A stretch of DNA of 64,000 nt from Chelonoidis abingdonii (lineage: Eukaryota > Chordata > Testudines > Testudinidae): NCBI RefSeq assembly GCF_003597395.2, contig NC_133769.1, forward strand, positions 173,893,058-173,957,057. The letters run 5' to 3'. The notes under the pieces are model-generated. The model was not told the DNA's origin, searched no databases, and saw only the letters and a list, made by a program, of their open reading frames with translations. Position 1 is the first letter of the stretch, and each line of letters begins with the position of its first letter. This document shows positions 1 through 11,089 of this stretch, in pieces. The position numbers and the translations under genes are program-made.

Positions 1-2400
1 CTGTCATGCTACCTAACAGTGACGATTGTGATGCTGGTTTTTGGGCATAAGGACATGAAACAGCTTCATGAACAGTGGTGCAAGTAAGTCGGTATGGTCA
101 GGTATGCTGTACCATTAAGACATTTATTGCCAGTATGCCATCCTAGAAAGACACATTCGGTATCCGCTGAACACTGCGGGGTCTCCTGGGAACTACAGCG
201 GCAAAAGGAGCAGAATGTGGGGCCCCACACCAGCAGCTCCTCTGGCACAGCTGTATCACCCCAGCCCCACACCGAGCTGTTCCACACAGCTGCGTTTCCT
301 GGGGTCTGTACAGACAGGACTGGGGACAGGACGGAGAAGAGTCATGTCAGAGGGGTCACGTGGGCAGGTCATATGGCACTCTTTACCTGATGCCCCCCTT
401 TGTGTCCGTCCCCATGAGTCACCGTACCAGAAAGACTTAAAATCTACTTGCACCACTGTTCACGAAATGCACTTTTCAAAGTGTATTGCAACATTAGTTA
501 ATCTGTATCATTAGCTGCATATTATAGGACATAAATCAGTAGCAGTACTGATATTTTTCTACTCCCTGTGAATTGCAGAACAGTCTTAATCGCCCCTTTT
601 CATATGTGATATTTCATGTTGTGTTCAGCCTATGTGGTACAAGACTGTTTGAGCTCCAGGTATCCAGTTAGCAGTTTAGATTCCTTCCTCAGAAAAGTTT
701 GTCTTCAGTATTTCATTCATAGGCTAACTTTCCTAATTGATGTACAGTATGTTAAAAAGTAATTTTTATTTTAGGGTACGCATGACTAGCCTTTGACTTC
801 TGAGACTAGAAATAGAATGAATTTTGTGATCTTCTCACACCCCTGAGACTGCATCATTTTTAATCAGAATCACAAATAATATGATATAGTAACTCAGTTG
901 CTAACCTTTGGTCAGCAAAAGCCTGGGGGACTGAGAGAGCATGAAGGTTAAATCACCTCTTATCTTTGAAGTGATGGCTCTTCTGTTGGGGCTGAGGTCA
1001 TTGTCAGGGCCGTATGGAAGACAGTGGGTCTGACTGGTGGGCAAAGAGAAAGCGTCATTATATTCTGCTGCTGCTTGTACTTTAATGTATGGAGCCATAA
1101 TTCATCAAAATAAATAAAACAATGAAATCCTTGTCTGATTTCTTCTTCTTTTTCGCATGCAGGCACAAACACATGAACAGAGTCAACCACACTCACACTT
1201 GTAGAGACATGTTCCCAATAAGGTTTCATTTATGTTTAGTGCTGCAGTTTGGTGAAAAAAATCTTCCGTGCCAAGTTGTTTTCAGTTTTTGAGCTTGTCA
1301 CAGTATGTAATCAGTGTCTCACTGAGAGCAGTGAAAGTTTAACTTAATTTTTTTTTTTTTACTGTGAGACCTAGAGACTGGGTAATTTGAATATATGAAC
1401 ACAAAAACTGCAGATGCCATGCATCTATATCAGGGCTAGCTATGGTAAAAAAGTAAAGCTTAAGTCAATAAAGTCTGAATTGTCTGCAATTTAAAAATAT
1501 TTCTATAAGGAGGACTTCTCAGATCTAATTATAAGAATTCCATATTTTGTCTCCAAACGAAAGCAGCAGCTGTGATGATAAAGGTAATTAACCCTTTTTA
1601 GATATTCAAAGCACTTCACAAGCCCTACAATACCCCTGGGATATAGAAATGTAAATATTATTACTTTCAGATGAGGAGGATGTTGTCCATTTCAAAGCTA
1701 GAATTATAAGTCAGGAGTTCCTGTACTTATGCAGATGTCTTCCTGTCTTGTACGTAGGTAATAAAACCACACACACAAAATGTGGTATTTAGATCTGTGG
1801 TTTTGATCCGGGGGTTTTCTTAAATATATCCGGCTGGCCTAATTTTAGCCTTCTGTATGATCCACTCCCTCTGTAGATGTTTGAGCCAGAAGAACCTGGC
1901 CTTACGATTTGGGGTCTGAATAGGACACAAAACTGGAACTGGCCTGTCCTCCAGATAGGGTACAGATGAAGCACTGAATGGAGGCGATGTTATAAGAACT
2001 GCTCTTGCAAGATTTCTGATGTTCTGAGTCACCATTTTGTGGTAAAAATTAATGCTATATTTGGTAACATTGGACCCTATATTACACATAATTGAGACCT
2101 GAAAACTGCCTCTTCACCCTATTGTTATGTGTTGCTTTCTTGCATACGAAACTATATTTGCCTCATACTCTCCTCTTTTTTTCACAGCTCTGTGTGTATA
2201 ACTCATCACACAATGAAATGAGAATGTCATCTCACCAAGTAGTGGATTTTCAGACTGCTGTATGAGAGACGCTTGAAAGTTGGTTGAAGGTCTAGGTTTG
2301 AGGAGGTTCTTGTTGAAATCCTGGTTAGGACAGCTTTGCTTACATTTCAGAAATTAGGATATTAAACTGAGTATGAATTGCTCATATATGCATAATGCAG
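1..2400. other. EPHA7 intron 2, mostly unassigned sequence
   Basis: No exon is recognised. Positions 160-420 are more GC-rich than their surroundings and may be an unrecognised repeat. A MIR/L2-like tail lies near 1600-1690. Confidence 0.6.
1600..1690 (+). repeat. MIR/L2-like 3' fragment
   Basis: AAAGCACTTCACAAGCC, followed by an ATTATTACTTTCAGATGAGGA segment, resembles the conserved core and tail of old MIR/L2 elements. Short and diverged. Confidence 0.4.
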
Positions 2401-2715
2401 CATATTAAAAGCAGTCATTGAGTGGCATTTTGGGGCCACGAGAGGAGTGATGGGGCAGTCTGCACTTCAAGGGCAGTAGTGGCTAGTGGTCAGCCTGCTA
2501 GTGGCATGGCCCTTCAAAGGTTGGAAAGTTCCAGCAGACAGCTATATCTCTAAGAGCCTACAGAGGAGATGGATAGAGAGGAAGCAGCCCCAGGAATGAG
2601 TGGTACTGGAAGGAAATCCCATCACTATTTTTAAGGGCCCAGAACCAGGAGCCTTTCAGAGAGAGCAGGGCAAGATTCCCTTCTCCCCAAACCAATTGAG
2701 ATGAACTGGGAGAAG
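2401..2715. repeat. Unassigned purine-rich segment hosting the retroposon at 2716
   Basis: Together with 2889-3490 this forms a moderately GC/purine-rich block rich in GGAG, AGAAG and GGCTCC. The composition differs from the flanks and suggests an unidentified interspersed repeat, split by the insertion at 2716-2888. No reading frame of note is seen. Confidence 0.3.
2705..2715 (+). repeat. Target-site duplication, left copy (11 bp)
   Basis: ACTGGGAGAAG, identical to 2889-2899 on the other side of the retroposon. Confidence 0.8.
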
Positions 2716-2888
2716 AGCATAAGCTTTCATGGGTGAATACCCACTTCGTCAGATGCATCATTTGCATCTGGTGAAGTGGGTATTCACCCACAGAAGCTTA
2801 TGCTCCAATACGTCTGTTAGTCTATAAGGTGCCTCAGGACTCTTTGTCGCTTTTTACAGATCCAGACTAACACAGCTACCCCTCTGAT
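2716..2888 (-). mobile_element. Short PLE-derived palindromic retroposon with hammerhead-like core
   Basis: Read on the minus strand, this 173-bp element opens with ATCAGAGGGGTAGC and ends in GCTTATGCT. It is flanked by perfect 11-bp direct repeats ACTGGGAGAAG (2705-2715 and 2889-2899), a target duplication. The 3' half is a long inverted repeat with arms at about 2716-2757 and 2763-2805. The first 100 bases match the start of the element at 22301, which carries a PLE GIY-YIG domain, so I place it in that family. On the minus strand 2752-2715 contains CTGACGA, a 6-bp stem and GAAA, then GC-TTAT-GC, resembling a minimal hammerhead ribozyme. It has no coding capacity and must have been mobilised in trans. 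Confidence 0.7.
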
Positions 2889-2899
2889 ACTGGGAGAAG
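2889..2899 (+). repeat. Target-site duplication, right copy (11 bp)
   Basis: ACTGGGAGAAG, identical to 2705-2715. Confidence 0.8.
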
Positions 2900-3506
2900 G
2901 GGAACAGCATAAAGGCTGCCTCCTCCTTCATGTAGGGCAGACACCAAGAAATATGAGTAGGAGAAGCATGGCCTGCTGAGCACCCACAAGCCTGATGGCT
3001 AAAGAGAAGTGGCCAGCTGAGGGAGAAGCTGGCAAAGGGCTACAATTAGTTAACCCAAAACTCAGCTCCAGAGAAGAAAGCTGAGGGCTCCTACTTCAGA
3101 AGGACAAGTGCATCTGATTTACAGAACTCGGCTCCAGAAAGGAGAGCTCTGGAAGAAGTTTCTTAAGGTGAGACTGCAGGACCAATTAGTACAGCCCAGT
3201 TCTGAAAAGGAGTGCTGGTGACTACTGCTTAAAGGAGGCTGAAAAAGAAGTAATTGTGAATAGTCCTAGAACGAGAGATTGTTTCCAGGTGAAGAACGAA
3301 GAATATCCTGCAGAAGGAGCTAGGGAATGCTAGCTGGACTGAGCCTGAGATGACAAATGCCCCTGGATGTATTTGTGTAAGGTCATACTTATGCTTATTA
3401 CTGTTGTTAATCATCAAAACCTTTGCAAAGGGGGTTTTCTTTGATAGAAATGTCTGTCTGGACTTGTTTATAAGCTGAATGAAGGGAAACTGTGGCAGGG
3501 CTCACT
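2900..3506. other. Intronic, continuation of purine-rich unassigned block
   Basis: Same composition as 2401-2715. No exon or known repeat boundary could be fixed. Confidence 0.4.
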
Positions 3507-3962
3507 CAGGAGCGGCACCAGGGTTTTTGGTGCCCTAGGCGCAGGGCTGGCTCTAGCCATTTCACTGCCCAAAGCACGGCCGCTCGCCAGTCCCACGGCT
3601 CCTGTGGACCTCCCGCAGGCATGCCTGCGGATGCTGTACCGGAGCCGCGGGACCAGCAGACCCTCCGCAGGCACGCCTGCGGGAGGTCCACCGAAGCTGC
3701 CTGCCGCCCTCCTGCACTCCCGGTCGGAGCCGGCCCTGCGTAGGCAAAGATTCTTCCCGCGCTCCCGGTCTTCGGGGCACTTCAGCAGCGGGTCCCGGAG
3801 CGAGTGAAGGACCTGCCGCAGAATTGCCGCCGAAGACCCGGAGCATGGAAGGACCCCCCCCCGCACCGCCGAATTGCCGCCGAGGGTGGCAAAATGCCGC
3901 CCCCCCAAATCCTGGCGCCCTAGATGACCGCCTAGGTGGTCTAAATGGAAGCGCCGGCCCTG
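3507..3962 (+). mobile_element. Non-autonomous hAT-type DNA transposon, GC-rich
   Basis: A 456-bp GC- and CpG-rich island starts CAGGAGCGGCAC and ends GCGCCGGCCCTG, giving imperfect CAG...CTG terminal inverted repeats. The flanking 8 bp are GGCTCACT (3499-3506) and GGCTCACC (3963-3970), a 7/8 target duplication typical of hAT. The inside holds short palindromes such as CCGCAGGCATGCCTGCGG (about 3615) and related copies near 3665 that share GGAGGTCCACC with the element at 48985. No transposase is present. A second CAG-type end near 3543 could mean a nested copy. Confidence 0.65.
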
Positions 3963-3970
3963 GGCTCACC

Positions 3971-4514
3971 TGTGGCTTCATGCCTGACTGAAATTGCATG
4001 TACAGGGGTGATTTCCACACCATTACAAGAGGTTAAGGGCAATGTGGCTAGCAGTCCAGTTGATAAAACACCTGGAGACTATCCCCAAGATTTCTAGATT
4101 CCATTGTGGTTTTTTTTTTTCAGTCTAAATATAAAAAAAACCAGTCCTCTTCCCAAAATATGAAAAATTGTGGTTTGACATCTATGTGAAAGAAAAACAT
4201 ATTTTGCAGTTAAAATGACTGGAAATTTACATGTACAGAATTAACTTTGTCAAATTGCTTAAGCCATCGAGGGGAAAAATAATTTTCATAGCTTTACAGT
4301 GAAAATATAATTGTCATTGCCCCTTTGACCCAGTATTTGACAAATTAATAATGGGCCTTTACAGAAGGATATTTACTTATGCAGCCTTATGCATACTGAC
4401 TCAGCTCTGCTTTCAAAGTGTGGTTATTTTTCAAAACCATAAGAGGTTCCTAGATTTTAAAATGTGAAGCGAGTGGAATAAGGAAAATAAATAAACTTTA
4501 ATATTTTTGCTAGT
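3971..4514. other. EPHA7 intron 2, AT-rich, nothing recognised
   Basis: No exon, RNA gene or bounded repeat is seen. Short A and T runs occur near 4110-4140. Confidence 0.6.
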
Positions 4515-4720
4515 CTTCTTAGTATGACTTTTGTAGCACCAGCCAAGTACCTCAGAGTGATCCACAAGCATTACTGATTAGATGTCGCTATATGCCTTTG
4601 AGGTGAGTAAGTAGTGGTGTCATCAGTTTACAGAGGAGGAAACTGAGGCATGGCATTAAATACCTTGTCAAGGGTTGCACGTCAAGTCAGTGGTTCAGAC
4701 TCAAATCTTCTTTCCTTCAG
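4515..4720 (+). repeat. MIR-type SINE
   Basis: TTACAGAGGAGGAAACTGAGG (4628-4648) is the diagnostic MIR segment. It is followed by the expected AAATACCTTGTCAAGGGTTGCAC and CAGTGGTTCAGACTC stretches. Confidence 0.65.
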
Positions 4721-5804
4721 CATCTTAAGATTTAAACACAAAACCATACTTCCTTTCTGTTTACATTGGTCACTGTTTTTTCTGCTGTGAACGCAGTTCC
4801 TGTTTGTTTATTTTTTCTGCTTTTGTGTTTGTCATCACACAGGTCCACAGAGGGTTCAGCTTGCTTTTGGAAATCTCTCTAACCTACATTATGTGATTTT
4901 TTTTTTTTAAATCAATTATTGGCCACTATGAAGCTTGAATGGCCTATAGAGATACAAACACTGTTTTCCATGTGTGAGATTTGTTTGTTGCAGGAAAGAG
5001 CATTTCACTCATAGTGGTTACCATAAAAAAAAGTCAGCATTTACCTTCCTGTTGTAATGGAATATAACAAAGTGACAGAATTCTGTGTTTAAGCCACCTT
5101 GTTAGCAGATCAAATGTTGTTTGATTCCTGCTAACTCATTGTGGCAGATATGATTAGGTTAACTACAAATCTGATATTAGGGAGGTGGAAATGGCCCTCA
5201 ATGGATAGGGAAGTAAAAATACTTTCTGTTCTTCTGTAGCACTTGTAATCTGCAGATCTCAATACACTTTACAAAGGAGAAAAAGATATCATTTCCACCA
5301 GTTTTTTAAATGCAGTCATTCGTATATGAAGTTATTTAGAGCTAATGAAGCTTTTCAATTAAGGTTTTTTTTACTTCTGGATCAGTTTTCCACCTAGATC
5401 ATGCTGGCAAGAAGGGGAGAGAGTTTTGATGAATCCTAGATGGAAAAGAGCCATTGGGACACCTATTTCATTGCCTAACAGTGGAGAATTGTTCCCTACT
5501 GTTTATTCTAAAATGATTTGGGAGTAGTTTGAATATTACCAGCATAGCACTTCATTCCTGCAATTGAGTCAGATCCAAGGGACTCCATGTGGGAACAGGG
5601 GCCCACCTCATGGAGTCAATTGTAGGATCAGACCATAGTTTGAATATTCCAAATAATGGGGTTACACCGGTTCCTTTGAAAGACAGGTCGTAGCGCTCTA
5701 AATCTCAGTAATAGGAAACTTTTATTGATGTTCCTCCTAAATTTTCTTTTGCTTAATATCCTGAGTTTGCTACTCATTTTGCCATCCTCAATGATTCCTC
5801 TTTA
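4721..5804. other. EPHA7 intron 2, little recognisable content
   Basis: A short MIR-core-like piece occurs near 5233-5290 (GTAGCACTTGTAATC, CAATACACTTTACAAAGG). The rest is unassigned AT-rich intron. Confidence 0.5.
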
Positions 5805-6142
5805 AAACAAACAAAAGGAGGTATTTTTTCACACAACACACAGTCAGCCTGTGGAACTCCTTGCCAGAGGATGTTGTGAAGGCTAAGACTATAACAGGGT
5901 TCAAAAAATGATTAATAAATTCATGGAGGATAGGTCCATCAATGGCTATTAGCAGGATGGACAGAGGTAGTGTCCCTAGCCTCTGTTTGTCAGAAGCTGG
6001 GAATAGGCGACAGCGGATGGATCACTTGGTGATTACCTGTTCTGTTTATTTCCTCTGGGGCACTTGGTATTGGCCACTATCTGACGACAGGATACTGGGC
6101 TAGATGGACCTTTGGTCTAACTGGGTATGGCCGTTCTTATGA
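5805..6142 (+). mobile_element. CR1 LINE, 3'-terminal fragment
   Basis: This is the non-coding 3' end of a CR1 element. It has the blocks CAGCCTGTGGAACTCCTTGCC, GGTCCATCAATGGCTATTAG, TACTGGGCTAGATGGACC and GGTATGGCCGTTCTTAT. The same blocks recur at 48785-49408 and in the tail of the copy at 57361. It is strongly 5'-truncated with no RT left, as is usual for CR1. Confidence 0.85.
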
Positions 6143-6929
6143 TATATCCATGGTGCATTCTGGCAGAAGGCTTTGCTGGGTTTATAGCTGCTGGCATGAA
6201 GATGCCTAGTTTTCCTATTCATTTTCCATTGACAAAACGAGCAAATATTGTTTAGATTTTTTTAAAATATAAAACTTAGCTTCTCCTCCTGTTTTGAGTT
6301 CAATCATGAAATAAGTACAAGTCAAATTTTCCTTTGAGAAGTATTTTGTACATATTTTTGTTACTTGTCCTTGTGAAGTAGTACTGCCAATTATATTTAT
6401 TAGCCTTAAATATTAAACACCTGGCAGAATTCCATTGTACATAAATAAGACATTCAAAACCTGGAAGAATGCCATTTCTAATTCAGCCAGCTGGTGCTTT
6501 TTACAGTTTCATTCAGCACAGAACTACTGAATTTCAGTGTCGTGTTAAACGACAATAGGAGTACATGTAGTGAATTGGGATTTCTATAGGAAATTCCATT
6601 GTGTAGTAATATATTGTTTCGAAAGACAGAGTGTACCAAGGAAATGATATATTATGCACCTGCTTGTGCAGTTTGATGTAAACACGTTTTTGTGCTGGCA
6701 AAAGGAAAGCCAAAGACTGCAAAGATTTTCCAAACATGAATTTCATAATGCTTCAATGTTGCCAGTATTTTCCCCTTTTATTATGATGGTGGCCTTTTTC
6801 TTTTCAAATATTCTTCCCATACTTGCTTTCTTTCTTTCTTAGCTGTATTTGGTACATAAAAGGATAAATTTATATTTTTTTAGGTCAGTAAACTGGTATG
6901 ATGATCTCTTTAATCCGTAAATGTAGGCA
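6143..6929. other. EPHA7 intron 2, AT-rich, nothing recognised
   Basis: No exon or bounded repeat found. Confidence 0.55.
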
Positions 6930-7195
6930 GTAGCAGATTAGCCACTGGGCACCCCCGCACCCTGACCTGCTTTACCCACCTGGCGCTCCTGCTGCTCCTC
7001 GACCCCGCTCCCCAGCAGGAACACCAGGTGGGCAGAGCAGGACAAGCCCCATGCCTCGACTCCACTTCCCTAGCATGAGCACTGGAGATGGGGGGTGGTT
7101 AAGGAGGATTGCAGGTAGATGGGGTAGGGAGGGCCCCCCACTTGCTCTGGCCCAGAAGCTCCACAAAACCGTAATCTCCCCCTGACACTCCTGAT
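6930..7195. mobile_element. GC-rich interspersed repeat, probably a non-autonomous DNA transposon
   Basis: A sharply bounded GC-rich block begins CAGTAGCAGATTAGCC and ends near CTGACACTCCTG in an AT-rich setting. ATGTAGG occurs on both sides, but not at a spacing that gives a clean 8-bp duplication with CAG...CTG ends. The start resembles the CAGCGGCGGCTCCAGG end of the hAT element at 48985. Family assignment is tentative. Confidence 0.4.
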
Positions 7196-7317
7196 TATGT
7201 AGGAATCTATTTCGACTGTGTCAGTTTGCTAAAACTGGGACAAATTAAGCCATAGACTTTGCCTTTGCAAGTTACACTGTGTGGAAATTAACCATGATAT
7301 AAGTTATTTATTCTGAG

Positions 7318-7505
7318 CTGCAGGTTAGGACACAAAAGTGAAATAACAATTTGCCCTTGGAAGGCACTTTTGATGACAAGGTTTGCCTTATTTTACAGAT
7401 GGGAAAGCTGAGGTACAGATGAGTTATTTGACTTGGGTCAAGATACCTATCAGGCAAATGATAGTCAGGATTAGAACTGATTCCCAGACTCTAACCTGTA
7501 CATCA
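7318..7505 (+). repeat. MIR-type SINE
   Basis: TTTTACAGATGGGAAAGCTGAGG, the following TGACTTGGGTCAAGATACC and TCAGGATTAGAACTGATTCC match the order of MIR segments. Confidence 0.65.
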
Positions 7506-10004
7506 TAGTTATTTTTTAATCATTCCATGGTAGGTTGTCATCTCGTAAAATAAGTAGGGTTTAGCTAGATCAGGACTTGTTTGGCTGTCTTTTTCAGAAA
7601 GTTATATTAGTAAATCATCAGATAATTAAAAGGAAAAGCTCTAAGAGCTAGATTTTAATAATAATAAATATAATAATAAGTATTGATCAAGAGCCCAGCA
7701 TCATGCTATGAGTACTACAGATGGAAGTGTCATCTTTTACATGAAGTGGAAAACTCAAGGACCCAGTGGAATTTTTCATCAGACCTAGAATAGTTCTGCT
7801 CAGTGCCTTGACAAGTTCCAACCTGGATAAAATTCTGTTCACCGAAGTACCCATTATGCCAAATAGCTGCTGGATTTTTCTCCTTAAGTAGCTGCATTTT
7901 ATGGGGTAGTGAAGTGTCCTTTATCTGGTTTGTAAAGCTCCTTAGGATGAAAGGTGCTCTTTTTACATACCATGATAATCATAAGGGATGACAACCAAGG
8001 ATATTATTGTGATAGAACACATAAAAAAAACTTTTAAAATAATAATCTCTTGTTAAAAAAAATTGAAATCTGTTTCTGAGGAAGTACAGTTAAAAGGAAA
8101 AAAACCTTAAATATTGTTTTGTTTCGTTAATTCTGAACTGGGCATCTAAATGGTGTATTTGGAAATCTTGTTAAGTCCCGTACATTAGAAAATTAAGTGT
8201 CCAGACAGTTTCTTTGGTGGAGCTGTATTTATTTGTTTCATGATTTAGTGAATGTTGCTTTCAGGAGTGTAAAAGGCAAATATCTTGAGATGGGAACAGA
8301 TGGACTATTAAGTATCTAGTCATTGAACTGGAAAGATGCAAAAATAATGATAACTAAAGCATATGAAGATAAATAAAGGATTCTTTATGTTGGTCTAATA
8401 TCACCATCTTTCTTTTTCGTATGCATGTATGTATGTAACCTATGTATATGTGTCTATATAATGTGTGTACTTTTTGGAAGCTGGAAGGAGGGGTTCCCTT
8501 ATTTTTTGTTTTTCACAATCTGGATAATTTCACATTCCCTTAAGCTAAAAGTGAAAGAAACAGACTTCAACATCTCGGTCTATTTTTCCTCCAGTGTAGT
8601 AGGAGGATATTCAGAATTTAGGTTAATTTGTGTTAAATCCTTAATTGCTATTCTCTGTCTTAGCTAGGTCTGTTTAATTGAAAATGGATGTTTCAATTGT
8701 GGCAGTGCATTTTATTCTATCAGTTATACTTTAGATAGAGAGCATTTTCGTGGACCGTTTTCAACATACTGCTATATACAGAAGGCAAACATTTATCTGA
8801 GCACGTTCTGTTAAGACACAGGCAAAAATGGAATTGCTTTTTCTTCAGAAAAGTTTGCTGCCAGCATTTGGTTTTTGAGAAAACCCTCACCAAAATTGGA
8901 AGTAGTTCAGTTTGCATCCTGTCTTACCAGAACATAGAAAGCTTGAGGGAGGCAGTCTTGGACAGGGGTTTTCTGTTTTGGCCCATTTCTGTTTCTGATA
9001 CGTACTGGCAAATCTGGAGATGTCTTTGTTTGGTAAAAGCTTGTTGGTTGGGCTGGTGTTTTGCTAACTAAGACTAATACTTGGATATTTTGTATCTGTA
9101 TCCTACTGTATTAGAATCCTCTCCTATGCCTCTGTTGGAGGCTCAGATAAAGGGTTTTACTTAGTCAAGATCAAATGTATTTTTTTGTGTAGAATAAGAA
9201 TATAATTCTATTATTAGAGCCACATGGAATTTCTTAATGCTTATCATTTTGCTTTCCTCCCTCCCCCAAAATCCTAGAAACTTCAGTGGGATGCCTGTAC
9301 AAAGAGGGAGAACAGAGAACTGGAATCTAGGTCCACCATGTGGATCTGAGAACAGCATTCTGTGGTAACTAGTTTTGTGCTAGTATGTCTTTCTCTAAGG
9401 TCTGTGGCAATGGCTTCTCTATTCTGTTTAATTTTTTTGTTAAAAGTAATGCTATTTCATCTCCACTGTGTATCTAGTGAGTAAGAAAATGCAGTCTATT
9501 AAAAAAGGCTTTAGAAAGGCACATGAGGATCTGTATGGATTTGTGTATTTCATCAGGGTGCTGATTTTTGTGTGTATATATATTTTAATGGGAAAAGTAC
9601 TGGAATGCATCTCCCTCCTTTTCTGAATGAAATAGATTTTTTTTTCAAGCTAGAGAAGGAAAACAGAAAATCCAGCCCTGCTAAGTAATTTTCTTTGGCT
9701 CTTGAACACCAACTACAGAGAAAATGAATGAAAGAATAGTTAAACCTTCCAAATTTGGTAGTGTAGCCACTGGTCTCAGCTGATAGATATTTTGAGACTC
9801 AGCCTCAGTGACTTTAGCAACATCATGAGGACAATGTTTATATATTGATCATCTGATTTGGAATATTTTTCCATTATATTAGTCAGAAATAGGGTTTTCT
9901 TTAATCTCAGGTATTCACAATTCTTGGTTCCACTCATTATTTTCTTATAGCCAATATATGAAAAGATTCCATTTTCCATTTATGTTTGAACTCTTTTATG
10001 CCCC
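7506..10004. other. EPHA7 intron 2, AT-rich, mostly unassigned
   Basis: A weak L2/MIR-tail similarity (AAAGCTCCTTAGGATGAAAGG) occurs near 7932-7975, and AAT/AATA-rich DNA near 7655-7685. No exon is seen. Confidence 0.55.
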
Positions 10005-11089
10005 TGTCATACTGTCTGGAGTGGATCATAACTATGAGTATCAACCTCAGGGCAGACTGTCAAAAAGCAGGGCAGACATCCCAAACTGATAGAACGTTCT
10101 ATAATTAGATTTCATCAGCCCTGTAACAAGCGTGAACTCCTGAAGCACTATAACAGTCTTACCATGGAGTCACAGATAGTCCCCTTGGGCATTTCATTCG
10201 ATCTTGCCACCCAAGCAAGCTGGACTAAGTGACAGCTGGTTGCTATACACTAAAGATCACAAAAGATTCATGTTGTTCCCAGTCCCAAGAGACCAGTCAC
10301 TTACCTCAGGTCAGTTTATACCTCCAGTATCACACTAAAGGTAACAATGCTTGTAGCCAATCCTATAGTAAAGGAATTAAGGATTAATTAACTAGGAAAA
10401 GAAATGAGTTATTTACAGGATGAAGCAGGCAACATATACACACAATTGAATTACAGTCTGTGGTTCCGAAGGTGACAGAGTTGTAGTAATCTGTCAGTTC
10501 TGAATGTCTTAGGGCTAACCCAGATTGATCCTGGGGATCTCTGCTTCAGTTTCATAGGTCCAGCCCTGTGAGAGTCCAAATGTCAAAAAGAGAGAGAGAG
10601 AGATCCAGTTTCTCCTTGTCAGGGATTTTTATCCCCTTCACCCCAGAGTCCAAAGTGATGGGATGCGTTGATGCATAGGTCTCCAGGAGGGAGTGAGGAA
10701 TGCAATCAACAGGGCCTCTGTCTTCAGTGGGCCATCTTGTATGCAGGATGGGCACTTTACCTTGATTAATGCTGCTTTATTTTTTGGGGGGGGGTGGTTA
10801 CACAATTACAGAGGTTTACAATACAAACACTTAACATAATTTTATACCAGGAGCCACAGAGGTAAATATATGTGGGATCACTACATGCAGCTCCCTAACA
10901 AGCATTTCATAAACTCTATACATATTCTTATTAACTTAACTTTAATATCTATTCTGACAATGCTAACACACATGTAAGCAAGACTAGTTTCCTGCTATTC
11001 ATTTGTAAGTGTTCAGTGTGGCCTGGGACCTTGGCATGAGCTGGCACCTGGTCTGCCACCATCACAGCCCCGTCTCACACTATATCACA
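10005..11089 (-). mobile_element. Probable solo LTR of an endogenous retrovirus-like element
   Basis: On the minus strand the segment begins TGTGATATAG and ends CAGTATGACA, so it has TG...CA ends. It contains a TATAAAAT box (complement of about 10839-10848) and, about 65 bases downstream, an AATAAA signal (complement of 10776-10781). No internal gag/pol sequence flanks it. I also recognise the general sequence as a common reptile repeat, but no clear target duplication was found and the part after the polyA signal is long for a U5. An unclassified retroelement remains possible. Confidence 0.45.
10591..10603 (+). repeat. (GA)n microsatellite, short
   Basis: AGAGAGAGAGAGA run inside the LTR-like segment. 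Confidence 0.7.

Noticed and set aside
3468..4023. Open frames up to 153 codons and a CpG-rich island that could suggest a promoter and first exon
   Set aside because: The GC- and CpG-rich block is bounded by hAT-type ends and a 7/8 target duplication. It is a transposon, not a CpG-island promoter.
7500..10000. Several 60-80 codon open frames in intron 2
   Set aside because: Length is what chance gives in AT-rich DNA. No splice-site pairing, domain pattern or codon bias was seen.
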